Below, one piece after another: positions 8,247-17,501 of a stretch of DNA of 64,000 nucleotides. Location of the stretch: NCBI RefSeq assembly GCF_020991455.1, contig NZ_JAJMOX010000017.1, positions 1 through 64,000 of the forward strand, read 5' to 3'. Origin of the DNA: Flavobacterium sp. JAS. Its GTDB lineage: Bacteria; Bacteroidota; Bacteroidia; Flavobacteriales; Flavobacteriaceae. Each line of letters opens with the position of its first letter. Within the stretch, counting starts at the first letter, position 1. Position numbers and translations under genes: made by a program. Below the pieces are notes generated by a model. The model saw nothing but the letters and a program-made list of their open reading frames with translations, did not search any database and had not been told where the DNA came from.

Positions 8247-8618
8247 ATGCAAAAAAAAATAGTTCTTTTAGCACTGCTGACATTTTTTTCATTTCGCATT
8301 TCTGCGCAAGATGAAAAAAACTATGTAACCGATAAAGTAAGTAAAAAATACGCTTATGTTAATGTAATAGCGACCTACGAAAGAGTTGCTGCAAAAGGCT
8401 ATAAATCAGTAGAGTTATTTCAAAAATTAGGAAATTCTTCTTACTCTGATTGTAAACTGGAAAAAGCGGCAATATGGTACGGTGAATTGTTTGCCTTAAC
8501 ATCTGATTTAGACCCTGTATATTATTATCGTTATGCCGACGCTTTACAATTCATCTGTCAAAATGAAAAAGCTGATGCCATACTTGCAAAATTGAAACTC
8601 AAGCCTAAAGGATCCTAA
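8247..8618 (+). CDS. Secreted TPR protein, truncated homolog of the N-terminus of OmpA-family proteins
   Basis: 123 residues with a signal peptide (ending ISAQ). The rest matches the N-terminal TPR region of Flavobacterium OmpA/TPR/PD40 proteins: a phrase of the type YERVAAKGYKSVELFQKLGNS, then KAAIWYGELF and YYYRYADAL. The same pattern is visible in the OmpA-family gene at 55523-57631. The beta-propeller, carboxypeptidase-regulatory and OmpA domains (about 500 residues) are absent, and no continuation is seen after the stop. Either a decayed copy or a stand-alone TPR adaptor. The repeat starting at about 8640 lies immediately downstream. Confidence 0.65.
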   Translation: MQKKIVLLALLTFFSFRISAQDEKNYVTDKVSKKYAYVNVIATYERVAAKGYKSVELFQKLGNSSYSDCKLEKAAIWYGELFALTSDLDPVYYYRYADALQFICQNEKADAILAKLKLKPKGS

Positions 8619-8639
8619 AAAAGTAAAGTCAAAATAAAG

Positions 8640-8765
8640 TAGCGGAGTTAATGATTGCTGTGGGAGGTCAGGAGACTTCGCACAGCAATTGTGAAAACTT
8701 AGCGGAGCGTGGGTTCACGGGCGAGACGCTCGCACCAGCAGTGGCTGGCAGGTATAATTTTTCCA
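8640..8765. repeat. GC-richer intergenic repeat with 'GCGAGACGCTCGC' core
   Basis: Noticeably richer in G+C than its surroundings. It contains a hairpin ATTGCTGTG / CACAGCAAT and then GTTCACGGGCGAGACGCTCGC. The core GAGACGCTCGC recurs at 37549-37562 in another intergenic region. It looks like a dispersed repeat; no coding frame is seen. Confidence 0.55.
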
Positions 8766-8817
8766 TTCGTATGTTTCTCTTTTGCGTTTTAATTAACACC
8801 TAAAAAACAGTTAAAAA

Positions 8818-8948
8818 CGATATGAATCTTTATAACTCACCGAACCTTCATAAATACAAACACTATCAACTTCTACAGGTTTATGGTATCCGAGAGGTCG
8901 ATTATGTTTTAAGATATGGTTAATGTTGACATTTCCGTTAGTTTAGTT
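8818..8948 (-). other. Possible coding relic, minus strand
   Basis: The minus strand from about 8944 down to the TAA at about 8816 is open for some 40 codons and reads like protein (for example RPLGYHKPVEVDS and CIYEGSVSYKDSYRF). It has no start codon and a stop just upstream. It may be the end of a lost gene. I do not recognise the family. Confidence 0.2.
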
Positions 8949-9126
8949 TATATGTTTTTTTTTAGTAAATTTTAATTTTTTAACAGGAAATTCATGAATT
9001 ATTAAACATACAATAAAATATGAAAGTTTTAAAAATAGCCAGTAAATAATTTACAAAAAAACAAAACAACTCAACAATTCTATTAAGGTTTTCCATAATT
9101 CAAAACATATAAAAACTCTATTAAAC

Positions 9127-9155
9127 AAAAAACCTCCCATTTCTGAGAGGTTTTT
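9127..9155 (-). terminator. Terminator of icmF
   Basis: AAAAACCTC / GAGGTTTTT stem with A/T runs, 24 bp beyond the icmF stop. Confidence 0.75.
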
Positions 9156-9178
9156 CCATAAATATAAAATCGTAAAAT

Positions 9179-12100
9179 CTACATATTCCTTCTATACTGC
9201 CCGCCAACTTCAAACAATGCCGAAGTAATCTGACCAAGCGAACAAACCTTTGTAGCTTCCATTAAATGGTCGAATAAGTTTTCGTTTTTAATAGCGGCTT
9301 CTTGCAGTTTGCTTAAATGCTCGTTTACTTTTGCTTCGTGAAACTGGTGTAAGTTATCCAGCATCGTAATTTGATATTGTTTTTCTTCTTCGGTGGCGCG
9401 AATTACTTCTGCCGGAATTACCGTTGGAGAACCTTTTGAACTTAGGAAAGTATTTACACCCACAATTGGGAAATCTCCGTTGTGTTTTAAGGTTTCGTAA
9501 TACAAACTTTCTTCCTGAATTTTAGAACGTTGGTACATTGTTTCCATTGCTCCAAGAACTCCGCCACGTTCTGTGATTCGGTCGAATTCTTGCAGAACGG
9601 CTGCTTCAACTAAATCTGTTAATTCTTCGATTATGAATGAACCCTGAATTGGATTTTCGTTTTTAGCTAACCCTAATTCTTTATTAATAATCAACTGAAT
9701 CGCCATGGCACGACGCACAGATTCTTCGGTTGGTGTTGTAATTGCTTCGTCATAAGCATTGGTGTGCAATGAATTACAGTTATCGTAAATCGCATACAAA
9801 GCTTGTAAAGTGGTTCTAATATCGTTAAAATCAATTTCCTGAGCGTGTAACGAACGTCCGGAAGTCTGAATATGATATTTTAGCATTTGTGCTCTTTCGT
9901 TGGCTCCGTATTTGTTTTTCATGGCTTTTGCCCAAATTTTACGTGCCACACGGCCAATAACCGAATATTCAGGATCTACTCCGTTTGAGAAGAAGAATGA
10001 TAAATTAGGCCCAAAATCGTTGATGCTCATTCCGCGGCTTAGATAATATTCCACGTAAGTGAAACCATTAGAAAGCGTAAATGCCAATTGCGTAATTGGG
10101 TTCGCTCCTGCCTCGGCAATATGATATCCTGAAATCGAAACCGAATAGAAATTACGAACATTTTTGGTAATAAAATATTCCTGAACGTCCCCCATTAATC
10201 TTAAAGCAAATTCGGTCGAGAAAATACAAGTGTTTTGCGCCTGATCTTCTTTTAAAATATCTGCCTGAACCGTTCCACGAACTTGTGATAATGTTTTGGT
10301 TTTAATTTCATTATAAACTTCCAAAGGCAAAACCTGATCTCCGGTAACGCCCAAAAGCATTAAACCTAAACCATTGTTTCCTTCTGGTAAATCGCCTTGA
10401 TATTTAGGGCGTTCCGTTCCTTTTTCTTTGTATATTTTGTTGATTTTAGCTTCAACTTCTTTCTCTAAATCGTTGGCTTTGATGTAATATTCACATTGCT
10501 GATCGATCGCCGCATTCATAAAGAAACCTAACAACATTGGCGCTGGCCCGTTGATGGTCATACTTACAGATGTTAAGGCATGAACCAAATCAAAACCTGA
10601 ATACAACTTTTTAGCATCATCCAAACAACAAATCGAAACTCCTGCGTTTCCAATTTTTCCATAAATATCAGGACGAATATCTGGGTCGTTTCCGTATAAA
10701 GTCACACTGTCGAAAGCTGTCGAAAGTCGTTTTGCCGGCAATCCTGCACTTACATAATGAAAACGTTTGTTGGTTCTTTCTGGTCCGCCCTCGCCCGCAA
10801 ACATTCTTGACGGATCTTCGCCTTCACGTTTAAACGGATATAATCCTGAAGCAAAAGGAAATTCTCCAGGAACATTTTCCTGTAAATTCCAACGTAAAAT
10901 ATCGCCCCAAGCTTCGTATTTAGGCAAAGCAATTTTCGGAATCTGCAAATGCGATAAACTCTCTGTATGTGTAGCGATTTTAATTTCTTTATCACGAACT
11001 TTAAACGAGTAAACCGGATTTTTGTATTTGTTTACTTTCTCATCCCAATTCAGGATAATTTCCCAATTATAAGGATCTAGATCCATTTTTACTTTATCAA
11101 ACTGATTTAGTAAAAGGTTTAAGAAAATACGATTCTCGTCGTGTGCTTCGGTTGCGCTTGGTAAAACAGCCGAATCATCAATTCCTGCTTTATTAATTTG
11201 CGGAACTTTTCCAGAAACAGATTCTATCGTTTTAAAGATTCCGTATAGTTTTTGAGCTACTTTTTGCTGCGAAAGTGCGATTTCATCATAAGATCTGTTA
11301 TTCTCAGCGATTTCAGATAAATAACGTGTTCTGTGTGGAGGAATCACGAAGATTTTCTCGCTCATTTCGCGTGTAATTTCAAAAGTCGATTTTAGATCTG
11401 AAGCTGTTTTTTCGACAATTTTATCCATAATCGCTTTATAAAGCGTATTCATTCCCGGATCGTTAAACTGCGAAGCAATTGTTCCGAAAACCGGCATTTC
11501 ATCAGGGTTTTTATCCCATAAATTATGATTGCGCTGGTATTGTTTTTTAACGTCACGAATCGCGTCTAATGCTCCTCTTTTGTCAAATTTATTTAAAGCT
11601 ACCAAATCAGCAAAATCAAGCATATCGATTTTCTCCAATTGTGTTGCTGCACCAAATTCAGGCGTCATTACATATAAGGATACATCTGAGTGATCCATAA
11701 TCTCCGTATCTGATTGTCCGATTCCCGAAGTTTCAAGGATAATCAAATCGTATTTTGCGGCTTTTAAAACCTGAATCGCTTCGGCAACATATTTAGATAA
11801 TGCCAAATTAGATTGACGTGTTGCCAATGAACGCATATAAACACGTGGATTATTAATCGCATTCATTCTAATTCTGTCTCCTAAAAGTGCTCCTCCTGTT
11901 TTACGTTTTGAAGGATCGACAGAAATTAATCCGATTGTTTTCTCTGGAAAATCAATTAAAAAACGACGAACTAACTCGTCTACCAAAGATGATTTTCCGG
12001 CTCCACCTGTTCCTGTAATTCCAAGAACCGGAATTTTAGAATTGGCATTATTGGTATGAATTTGATCAAAAACTGGTTTTGCTATTTCTGGGAAATTCTC

Positions 12101-12619
12101 TGCTGCCGAAATCAAACGTGCAATTGCGGTTGGAATTTTGTTTTCGATATGATCAATTTCTCCGTTTAGTTTATCTCCAATTGGATAATCTGCACGTTCT
12201 ACCAAATCATTGATCATTCCTTGTAAACCCAAAGAACGCCCATCATCCGGAGAATAAATTCTGGTAATTCCATATTCATGTAATTGTGAAATTTCGCTTG
12301 GCAGAATTACTCCGCCTCCGCCTCCAAAAATCTTGATATGTCCTGCTCCTTTTTCGTGAAGCAAATCATACATATATTTAAAGTATTCATTATGTCCTCC
12401 TTGATAAGATGTCATGGCAATAGCATTTGCATCTTCCTGAATAGCTGTATTTACAACTTCTTCTACACTACGATCGTGACCTAAATGTATTACCTCAACT
12501 CCAGTTGACTGAATAATACGGCGCATAATATTGATGGCAGCATCATGTCCGTCAAAAAGTGAAGCAGCGGTTACAATTCTTACTTTATTTTTAGGATTAT
12601 ATGGTATTTGTTGTTCCAT
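9179..12619 (-). CDS. icmF: Fused isobutyryl-CoA mutase IcmF (B12-binding, G-protein chaperone and mutase domains)
   Basis: 1146 residues, the usual IcmF length. Domain order: cobalamin-binding Rossmann domain (about 10-140) with the lower-ligand motif DGHDAA (His25); MeaB/ArgK-like GTPase chaperone with Walker A GTGGAGKS (203-210), ETSGIGQSD (about 296-304) and NKFD (343-346); a linker; and the TIM-barrel acyl-CoA mutase (about 560-1146). The family interconverts isobutyryl-CoA and n-butyryl-CoA (some members act on pivalyl- or isovaleryl-CoA) using adenosylcobalamin, with GTP-dependent cofactor loading. It is transcribed alone, with its own terminator. The B12 need could be met by salvage; a BtuF-like protein is encoded at 23742. 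Exact substrate preference cannot be read here. Confidence 0.92.
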   Translation of the reverse strand: MEQQIPYNPKNKVRIVTAASLFDGHDAAINIMRRIIQSTGVEVIHLGHDRSVEEVVNTAIQEDANAIAMTSYQGGHNEYFKYMYDLLHEKGAGHIKIFGGGGGVILPSEISQLHEYGITRIYSPDDGRSLGLQGMINDLVERADYPIGDKLNGEIDHIENKIPTAIARLISAAENFPEIAKPVFDQIHTNNANSKIPVLGITGTGGAGKSSLVDELVRRFLIDFPEKTIGLISVDPSKRKTGGALLGDRIRMNAINNPRVYMRSLATRQSNLALSKYVAEAIQVLKAAKYDLIILETSGIGQSDTEIMDHSDVSLYVMTPEFGAATQLEKIDMLDFADLVALNKFDKRGALDAIRDVKKQYQRNHNLWDKNPDEMPVFGTIASQFNDPGMNTLYKAIMDKIVEKTASDLKSTFEITREMSEKIFVIPPHRTRYLSEIAENNRSYDEIALSQQKVAQKLYGIFKTIESVSGKVPQINKAGIDDSAVLPSATEAHDENRIFLNLLLNQFDKVKMDLDPYNWEIILNWDEKVNKYKNPVYSFKVRDKEIKIATHTESLSHLQIPKIALPKYEAWGDILRWNLQENVPGEFPFASGLYPFKREGEDPSRMFAGEGGPERTNKRFHYVSAGLPAKRLSTAFDSVTLYGNDPDIRPDIYGKIGNAGVSICCLDDAKKLYSGFDLVHALTSVSMTINGPAPMLLGFFMNAAIDQQCEYYIKANDLEKEVEAKINKIYKEKGTERPKYQGDLPEGNNGLGLMLLGVTGDQVLPLEVYNEIKTKTLSQVRGTVQADILKEDQAQNTCIFSTEFALRLMGDVQEYFITKNVRNFYSVSISGYHIAEAGANPITQLAFTLSNGFTYVEYYLSRGMSINDFGPNLSFFFSNGVDPEYSVIGRVARKIWAKAMKNKYGANERAQMLKYHIQTSGRSLHAQEIDFNDIRTTLQALYAIYDNCNSLHTNAYDEAITTPTEESVRRAMAIQLIINKELGLAKNENPIQGSFIIEELTDLVEAAVLQEFDRITERGGVLGAMETMYQRSKIQEESLYYETLKHNGDFPIVGVNTFLSSKGSPTVIPAEVIRATEEEKQYQITMLDNLHQFHEAKVNEHLSKLQEAAIKNENLFDHLMEATKVCSLGQITSALFEVGGQYRRNM

Positions 12620-12911
12620 TTTATGAATATGATAATTTTAAGGGAGCAATTTACAAAATATTTTAATATTTGATCACTTCGATAGCTTTATGTTAACAAA
12701 AAAAGGAATGTTTTTTTTCATACCAAGGGTAACAATCTAAACCATTAGTTGATATATACATATAAAACCTACAAACATGGCAATTTCGCAACATTTAAAC
12801 ACAATGCAACAACTTATGTAACAACATGATAGAGTAATTTAGCACAGAACAAAAACCCCAAATTTTTGCCAAAACTAATTTATCTAAAGTAGTAACGTAA
12901 AAATTTAAAAA

Positions 12912-14243
12912 ATGAAAACATTATATTCCACCAGCCTAATTTTTGTCTTTAGTTTTTTTATCTTTTCCTTTAATCGAATCGAAAAAAATGACTCCGGAAC
13001 AGTAAAAACTTTGACAAACAGTTATAATCACACCACAGATGATTATTCTGATCCATTGGTAGATAACAACGTTCAAAATGCTTTCTTTAAAACATATAAT
13101 GATTTAAAAAAACAACAAAACGATGTAATCTCTATTTATAAGAATAAATCTTATGAAACTTTATTAGATACTCTGATCAAACCTAAACGATTGGAAAAAA
13201 ATGATGAAGTACTTTTTAATCAATATTACAAACTTCAAAATGCTCTAAAAAAATATCAAAAAATAGAAAAAGAAAATAACTGGAAACCAATAACTTTCGC
13301 AAGTCCTTATAAAGACATTCGACCAGACGAAAAATCGATCACTGTTGCACAAATCAGAAACCGATTATTTGTAATGGGAGATTTGAAAAATGACTCTAAA
13401 AGTGATTTTTATGATCAGGAATTAATGGATGGTGTAATGAAATACAAATTGAGAAACGGGTTAAAACCTAATTACATTATTAATGAAGATCATATTAAAG
13501 ATTTAAACACTCCTATTGCAGACAAAATCAAAACATTAATGATCAACATGGAACGTTGCCGCTGGATTTCGCCTCAACTTTTAAAAGACAAAGAATATAT
13601 CATGGTTAATGTACCATCGTTTGAATTGGTTTATGTAAAAAATGGTAAAATCGAATTGGTTTCTAAAGTGTTTGTTGGTTCTCCATTGACTGAAACAACA
13701 ATTTTTAACGGCAATATTGAGAAAATAGTTTTTAGCCCTTATTGGACAGTACCTCAAAGTATTGTGGACAATGAATTGAAATCAAAAATTGCTGCTGATG
13801 AAAATTATTTGACAGAACATAATATGGAGATCATAAATGGTCAGGTGAGACAAAAACCGGGTCCGGAAAATTCATTAGGGTTAGTAAAATTTATTTTCCC
13901 AAATCCAGATGATATTTACATGCACGATACACCTGCCAAAACATTATTTGATTTTGAAAAAAGAACTTTTAGCCACGGTTGTGTGAATGTAAGTAAAGCT
14001 AAAGAATTAGCAATTGCAATGCTAAAAGATTATCCTGAATGGACAGAAGAGAGAATAAACAAAGCCATGGACGGTACTGAGGAAACTACTTTTAAATTGC
14101 CCAACAAAGTGCCTATCTATATTTGTTACTTTACTTCGTGGGTAAACGAATCTGGTGAGGTGAGCTTCTTTCAGGATGTTTATGACAAAGATGGCGATTT
14201 GAATAAAGTTCTTTTTCCTGAAAATGCTGTAGCTGATAAGTAA
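12912..14243 (+). CDS. Murein L,D-transpeptidase (YcbB/LdtD-like, YkuD domain)
   Basis: 443 residues. The N-terminal hydrophobic stretch (about 7-20) is a signal peptide or anchor. A charged region (50-120) and a peptidoglycan-binding-like region (about 140-200) precede the YkuD catalytic domain (about 225-400). Its signature is SHGCVNV with catalytic Cys357, plus His338 (MHDT) and His355. The family cross-links peptidoglycan stem peptides (3-3 bonds) or attaches proteins in the periplasm, forming a cysteine acyl-enzyme. It is monocistronic, with a strong terminator at 14270. The upstream region contains TAATTTAGCAC, similar to the putative -7 of the 5183 and 6264 genes, but no good -33 box. 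Confidence 0.88.
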   Translation: MKTLYSTSLIFVFSFFIFSFNRIEKNDSGTVKTLTNSYNHTTDDYSDPLVDNNVQNAFFKTYNDLKKQQNDVISIYKNKSYETLLDTLIKPKRLEKNDEVLFNQYYKLQNALKKYQKIEKENNWKPITFASPYKDIRPDEKSITVAQIRNRLFVMGDLKNDSKSDFYDQELMDGVMKYKLRNGLKPNYIINEDHIKDLNTPIADKIKTLMINMERCRWISPQLLKDKEYIMVNVPSFELVYVKNGKIELVSKVFVGSPLTETTIFNGNIEKIVFSPYWTVPQSIVDNELKSKIAADENYLTEHNMEIINGQVRQKPGPENSLGLVKFIFPNPDDIYMHDTPAKTLFDFEKRTFSHGCVNVSKAKELAIAMLKDYPEWTEERINKAMDGTEETTFKLPNKVPIYICYFTSWVNESGEVSFFQDVYDKDGDLNKVLFPENAVADK

Positions 14244-14269
14244 TATAAATTGAGAATATTAATCTCGTA

Positions 14270-14311
14270 AGAGCTGTACAAAGTCATTCTTTTTGTACAG
14301 CTTTTTTTTTG
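14270..14311 (+). terminator. Terminator after the L,D-transpeptidase gene
   Basis: AGCTGTACAAA / TTTGTACAGCT stem with a 9-nt loop and a T9 run. Confidence 0.85.
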
Positions 14312-14441
14312 TCTTATTCTCACCTATTAAAACAACCTTAACTTATTAATTTTAAATCTTTTAAAGGATAAAAAAAACACCAAAACTGAAAGAACTTTGT
14401 ATCATAATAATACCACTAATTTCTAATTAAAATTAATTATC

Positions 14442-14782
14442 ATGAAAACAGAGAATATCGAAGGATTAACACTTTTTGAAATAAATCTATTGATTCAACA
14501 AGGCGGAAGATTTGTAATGTTTCCAAATCTGATGACCAAATTAAAAAGTTCAACTATCTATTTTGTTCGTCCTGAGGAAAAAATAATAAAATATGCATTA
14601 CGACATTTTTTAAGAATTTCTTAAATGGTTGGCGCTCATTACCTCTAAGACCTTTTTACATCTCAAAATCTATATTTTATTTAGCGATTGGCGGTAGAGA
14701 TTATACACACAATATATTAGCCGACTTAAAGCAAATCAACCCTGTTTACAATCCTAATTTATACTGCTTGCAATACGTATAA
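14442..14782 (+). pseudogene. Frameshifted small protein gene (about 113 residues if restored)
   Basis: The ATG frame gives 60 residues and stops at 14624. Adding one T to the T6 run at 14606-14611 continues the protein (FFKNFLNGWRSLPLRPFYIS, then LAIGGRDYTHNILADL) to a TAA at 14780-14782. The joined product resembles a family of small Bacteroidota proteins I recall, which start with an [I/L]xxLxxxGG-[K/R]FVxFP block and continue with a membrane segment and a G[G/K]xDxTxxxL motif. A one-base loss in a homopolymer fits a real mutation, slipped-strand variation or a sequencing error. Function is unknown. Confidence 0.6.
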
Positions 14783-14970
14783 ATTTCACATACTTAAAAT
14801 CAAAGCGAAAATAGAATTAGTTCTGTTTTCGCTTTTTTTATTTATTGAATAAAAAACAATGTCTTAAAATACCAATTTTAAATCTTTTCAAATCCGTTTT
14901 TTAAATCGGTTAAAAAGATATTTGCAGGCATTTTCATTCAAGCATTTGAAAATACCTTTAATTAAGAATA

Positions 14971-15843
14971 ATGAAAAAACAGCTTGTAATTTTTAGTATT
15001 GTAATAATTTTACTTTCTTCCTGTAATAATTTTACTTCTACTGAAAATAATACCTCAAATGAAAAAAACATTCCGCGACCTACACCTCCAAAAACCAGCG
15101 GACCCCCACACATATTGTTTATAGGAAACAGCCAGACAGAATATTTTGTAAGCGCCCCTATATTATTTAAAGAATTTTGCGACGCCAACAATCAACCAAT
15201 GAATGTTGATCAATTAATTACCGTTGGAGTTTCGCTGCAAAAAGTTTATGAAACAAATAAAACAGAGGCAAATCAAATTTTTTCTAATAAAGATAAGGAT
15301 GGTAATTATTTCGATTATGCAATTATACAGGAATCAACTGCCATAGCTTTATCTGAAATCGGGAACTATAAAGCCAATGTCAAAATGATTGTTGAAAAAA
15401 TACATAAAAACAGTCCAGATGTTGCAATCTATATTTACCAAGGAATATCGCCCTTAGCTTATACAGATTCTGATTTTATAATGTCTCATAATACAATACG
15501 CAAAAATGCGATTTCGATTGCGGCATTTATAAAAAATGCCGGTTTGTTGAGAGTAGGCGATGCTATTAAAGATGCTTATGATGGTAAAAATGGTTATAAT
15601 TATTTGGTTGAGAATAAAGACAATCTACGTTACGGGAAACATACACTTCATCTTATAAACGACGGTGGATTTATGCAGGCAAATTTGCTATATGCTACTA
15701 TTTTTGACAAAAAACCAATTATTCCTAAAAAACTTCTGCTAATTACCGGAACAGGATATTACGATTCTTTGAGAAAACAAGAAGTTACTACGGCCATTAG
15801 CAACCCAAATGCTCTGCAGGAAATAGCCTTCGATAATAAATAG
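14971..15843 (+). CDS. Lipoprotein with SGNH/GDSL-hydrolase-like domain
   Basis: 290 residues. Residues 1-18 are a lipoprotein signal (LLSSC, Cys18), followed by a flexible Asn/Thr/Pro-rich linker. The domain begins with HILFIGNSQTEYF: the GNS at 52-54 fits SGNH block I with nucleophile Ser54. A later IIQEST and the end segment INDGGFMQANLLYATIF fit the family layout, but the final Asp/His pair is not in the standard DxxH form, so activity is uncertain. It is likely anchored in the periplasm or on the surface. Monocistronic, with a terminator at 15864. Confidence 0.7.
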   Translation: MKKQLVIFSIVIILLSSCNNFTSTENNTSNEKNIPRPTPPKTSGPPHILFIGNSQTEYFVSAPILFKEFCDANNQPMNVDQLITVGVSLQKVYETNKTEANQIFSNKDKDGNYFDYAIIQESTAIALSEIGNYKANVKMIVEKIHKNSPDVAIYIYQGISPLAYTDSDFIMSHNTIRKNAISIAAFIKNAGLLRVGDAIKDAYDGKNGYNYLVENKDNLRYGKHTLHLINDGGFMQANLLYATIFDKKPIIPKKLLLITGTGYYDSLRKQEVTTAISNPNALQEIAFDNK

Positions 15844-15863
15844 TCTAATTTTATCACATTTTA

Positions 15864-15900
15864 TACAAAATCATCTTACGAAATAAGATGATTTTGTATT
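15864..15900. terminator. Hairpin terminator after the SGNH-like lipoprotein gene
   Basis: TACAAAATCATCTTA / TAAGATGATTTTGTA perfect 15-bp stem with a 5-nt loop. Confidence 0.7.
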
Positions 15901-15984
15901 TATAATACTCTTATCTTATTAAAAAATATGTACTTTTAAATTCAAATTTTAACACAAAACATATATCGCCTTTAATCTAAAACT

Positions 15985-16407
15985 ATGGAAGATTCAAACG
16001 AATTAATTGTTAGAAAAAGTTGGTGGGACAGAAACTGGAAATGGTTTGTTCCAACAGGATGTTTAAGTCTTTTGGTACTTTTAGGTTTATTTATAGCTGG
16101 AATTTTCTTTGGTATAACTTCTATGCTAAAAGGATCAGATTCGTACAAATTTGCTATGAACGAAGCACAACATAATAAGATCGTAATTGAAAAACTAGGA
16201 AGTCCTATAGAGGATGACGGAATTGCTTCGGGCAGTATTAGTTCAACTAATAATATGGAAAGCTGCGACTTACAAATTCCGATAAAAGGACCTAAAGGAA
16301 AAGGAACTCTATTTATTGTTGGTACTAAAAGAGGAACCTGGAAATACAACGAAATGAGCCTTTATATTGAAGCTTCTAAAGAAAAAATTGATTTATTAAA
16401 GAAGTAA
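15985..16407 (+). CDS. Coa1/Tim21-like membrane protein (cytochrome oxidase assembly factor Coa1 family)
   Basis: 140 residues. The short basic/aromatic N-terminus (SWWDRNWKWFVPTG) is followed by one transmembrane helix (about 27-47) and a soluble domain. The soluble domain has FAMNEAQHNKIVIEKLGSPI, then IPIKGPKGKGTLFIVGTK, the recognisable Coa1-family pattern of Bacteroidota. A role in cytochrome oxidase assembly is inferred from distant relatives only. It is followed 95 bp later by a secreted protein in the same direction. Confidence 0.7.
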   Translation: MEDSNELIVRKSWWDRNWKWFVPTGCLSLLVLLGLFIAGIFFGITSMLKGSDSYKFAMNEAQHNKIVIEKLGSPIEDDGIASGSISSTNNMESCDLQIPIKGPKGKGTLFIVGTKRGTWKYNEMSLYIEASKEKIDLLKK

Positions 16408-16501
16408 TTCTATTTTTAGATTGCTGAAATTTCCTGTTATTGATAAAATCTTTGTCGAAGTTTAAAACTTTGACAAAGATAAAAACCTTCCCAAATTTTA
16501 T

Positions 16502-17062
16502 ATGAAATCATTCCTTTTTGTGTGTTTCTGCCTTTTTAAAACTATTTGCATTTCGGCACAATCTCAAAATAAATACGCACAGTACACTAATAAAATTGTG
16601 CAATTTTCAAAACCCGTAAAAGTTTTAAACAACCACATTGATGCAACCGGAAGCGGTTCTATCGAATTTACAAATGCAAAGAAACAAGTACTTCGGTTTC
16701 GTGTTATGAATCACAAATTGCAAGTACTACATGGTGAGATTGCTTTTCAGCTTTTCTATTACAATAATAATTTTTTAGAAAGGGTCGAAACTTTTGATAC
16801 AAACGGAAGTTTAGCCGGCGAAAGAGAATCAAATAATGAAGCCGCAGTCGTCTTTATTATTGAAAAACCACGTTTGTACTTAAAGAAAAAGAAACTAATT
16901 GACGCTGCCGAAGGAAACATCAGCCTAAAAGATGACAGCAACGAAAAAATTATAAGAGTACAATTCTACGATCACAACAATCTTCTAATACCAGAAATGC
17001 ACTATACCTATATTTCAAGCAAAACATATTGGAATCAAAATATTAGGATGAATTGGCCGTAA
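16502..17062 (+). CDS. Secreted protein of unknown function
   Basis: 186 residues with a signal peptide (1-19, ending CISAQ). The mature part is beta-rich and basic, with no cysteines or recognisable catalytic motifs. It lies between the Coa1-like gene and a small two-helix membrane protein, all on the plus strand with gaps of about 100 bp, so loose co-expression is possible. I do not recognise the family. Confidence 0.6.
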   Translation: MKSFLFVCFCLFKTICISAQSQNKYAQYTNKIVQFSKPVKVLNNHIDATGSGSIEFTNAKKQVLRFRVMNHKLQVLHGEIAFQLFYYNNNFLERVETFDTNGSLAGERESNNEAAVVFIIEKPRLYLKKKKLIDAAEGNISLKDDSNEKIIRVQFYDHNNLLIPEMHYTYISSKTYWNQNIRMNWP

Positions 17063-17173
17063 ACAAGGTCCTGAGGTTCTAAGTTGCTAAGATTTTAAGT
17101 TACATAAATCAATTATAATTTTGCTGTTTTGAGCAATTACTCAGCACTAAATAATGTATAATAAAATAAAAAA

Positions 17174-17374
17174 ATGGCTAAAGAACCGTTCGCAGCAACA
17201 CTAACATTACTCTGGATTGGAGGCTTTTTCTTTTGGATGATAAAAGGCTTTAAAGGAAAATTAGCAGATCAATATAACGAAGAATTTAATAATCGAAATA
17301 TCTGGACCGGTTATACAATTACATTAATTTTTACAGGGATAATCGTTTATTTCATTATCCGAAACGAACTTTAA
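17174..17374 (+). CDS. Small membrane protein with two transmembrane helices
   Basis: 66 residues. Two hydrophobic segments (about 7-25 and 44-62) flank a charged loop (KGFKGKLADQYNEEF). The composition is strongly membrane-like and the start sits behind an A-rich sequence typical of Flavobacterium translation starts. Function is unknown. Confidence 0.6.
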   Translation: MAKEPFAATLTLLWIGGFFFWMIKGFKGKLADQYNEEFNNRNIWTGYTITLIFTGIIVYFIIRNEL

Positions 17375-17479
17375 TATACCAAACAAACAGGCAAATATCT
17401 TAATTTAAGAAGTTTATTAAACAATTGTTTCTTTTTAATTAAAACATCGTTTTTAAACTAAATTTAATGTCCATATTCA

Positions 17480-17487
17480 TATATTTG
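17480..17487 (+). promoter_or_regulatory. Predicted -7 box for the gene at 17502
   Basis: Perfect TATATTTG only 15 bp before the ATG, implying a very short leader; no clear -33 TTG. Confidence 0.35.
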
Positions 17488-17501
17488 GCAAAAATAAACC
17501 T

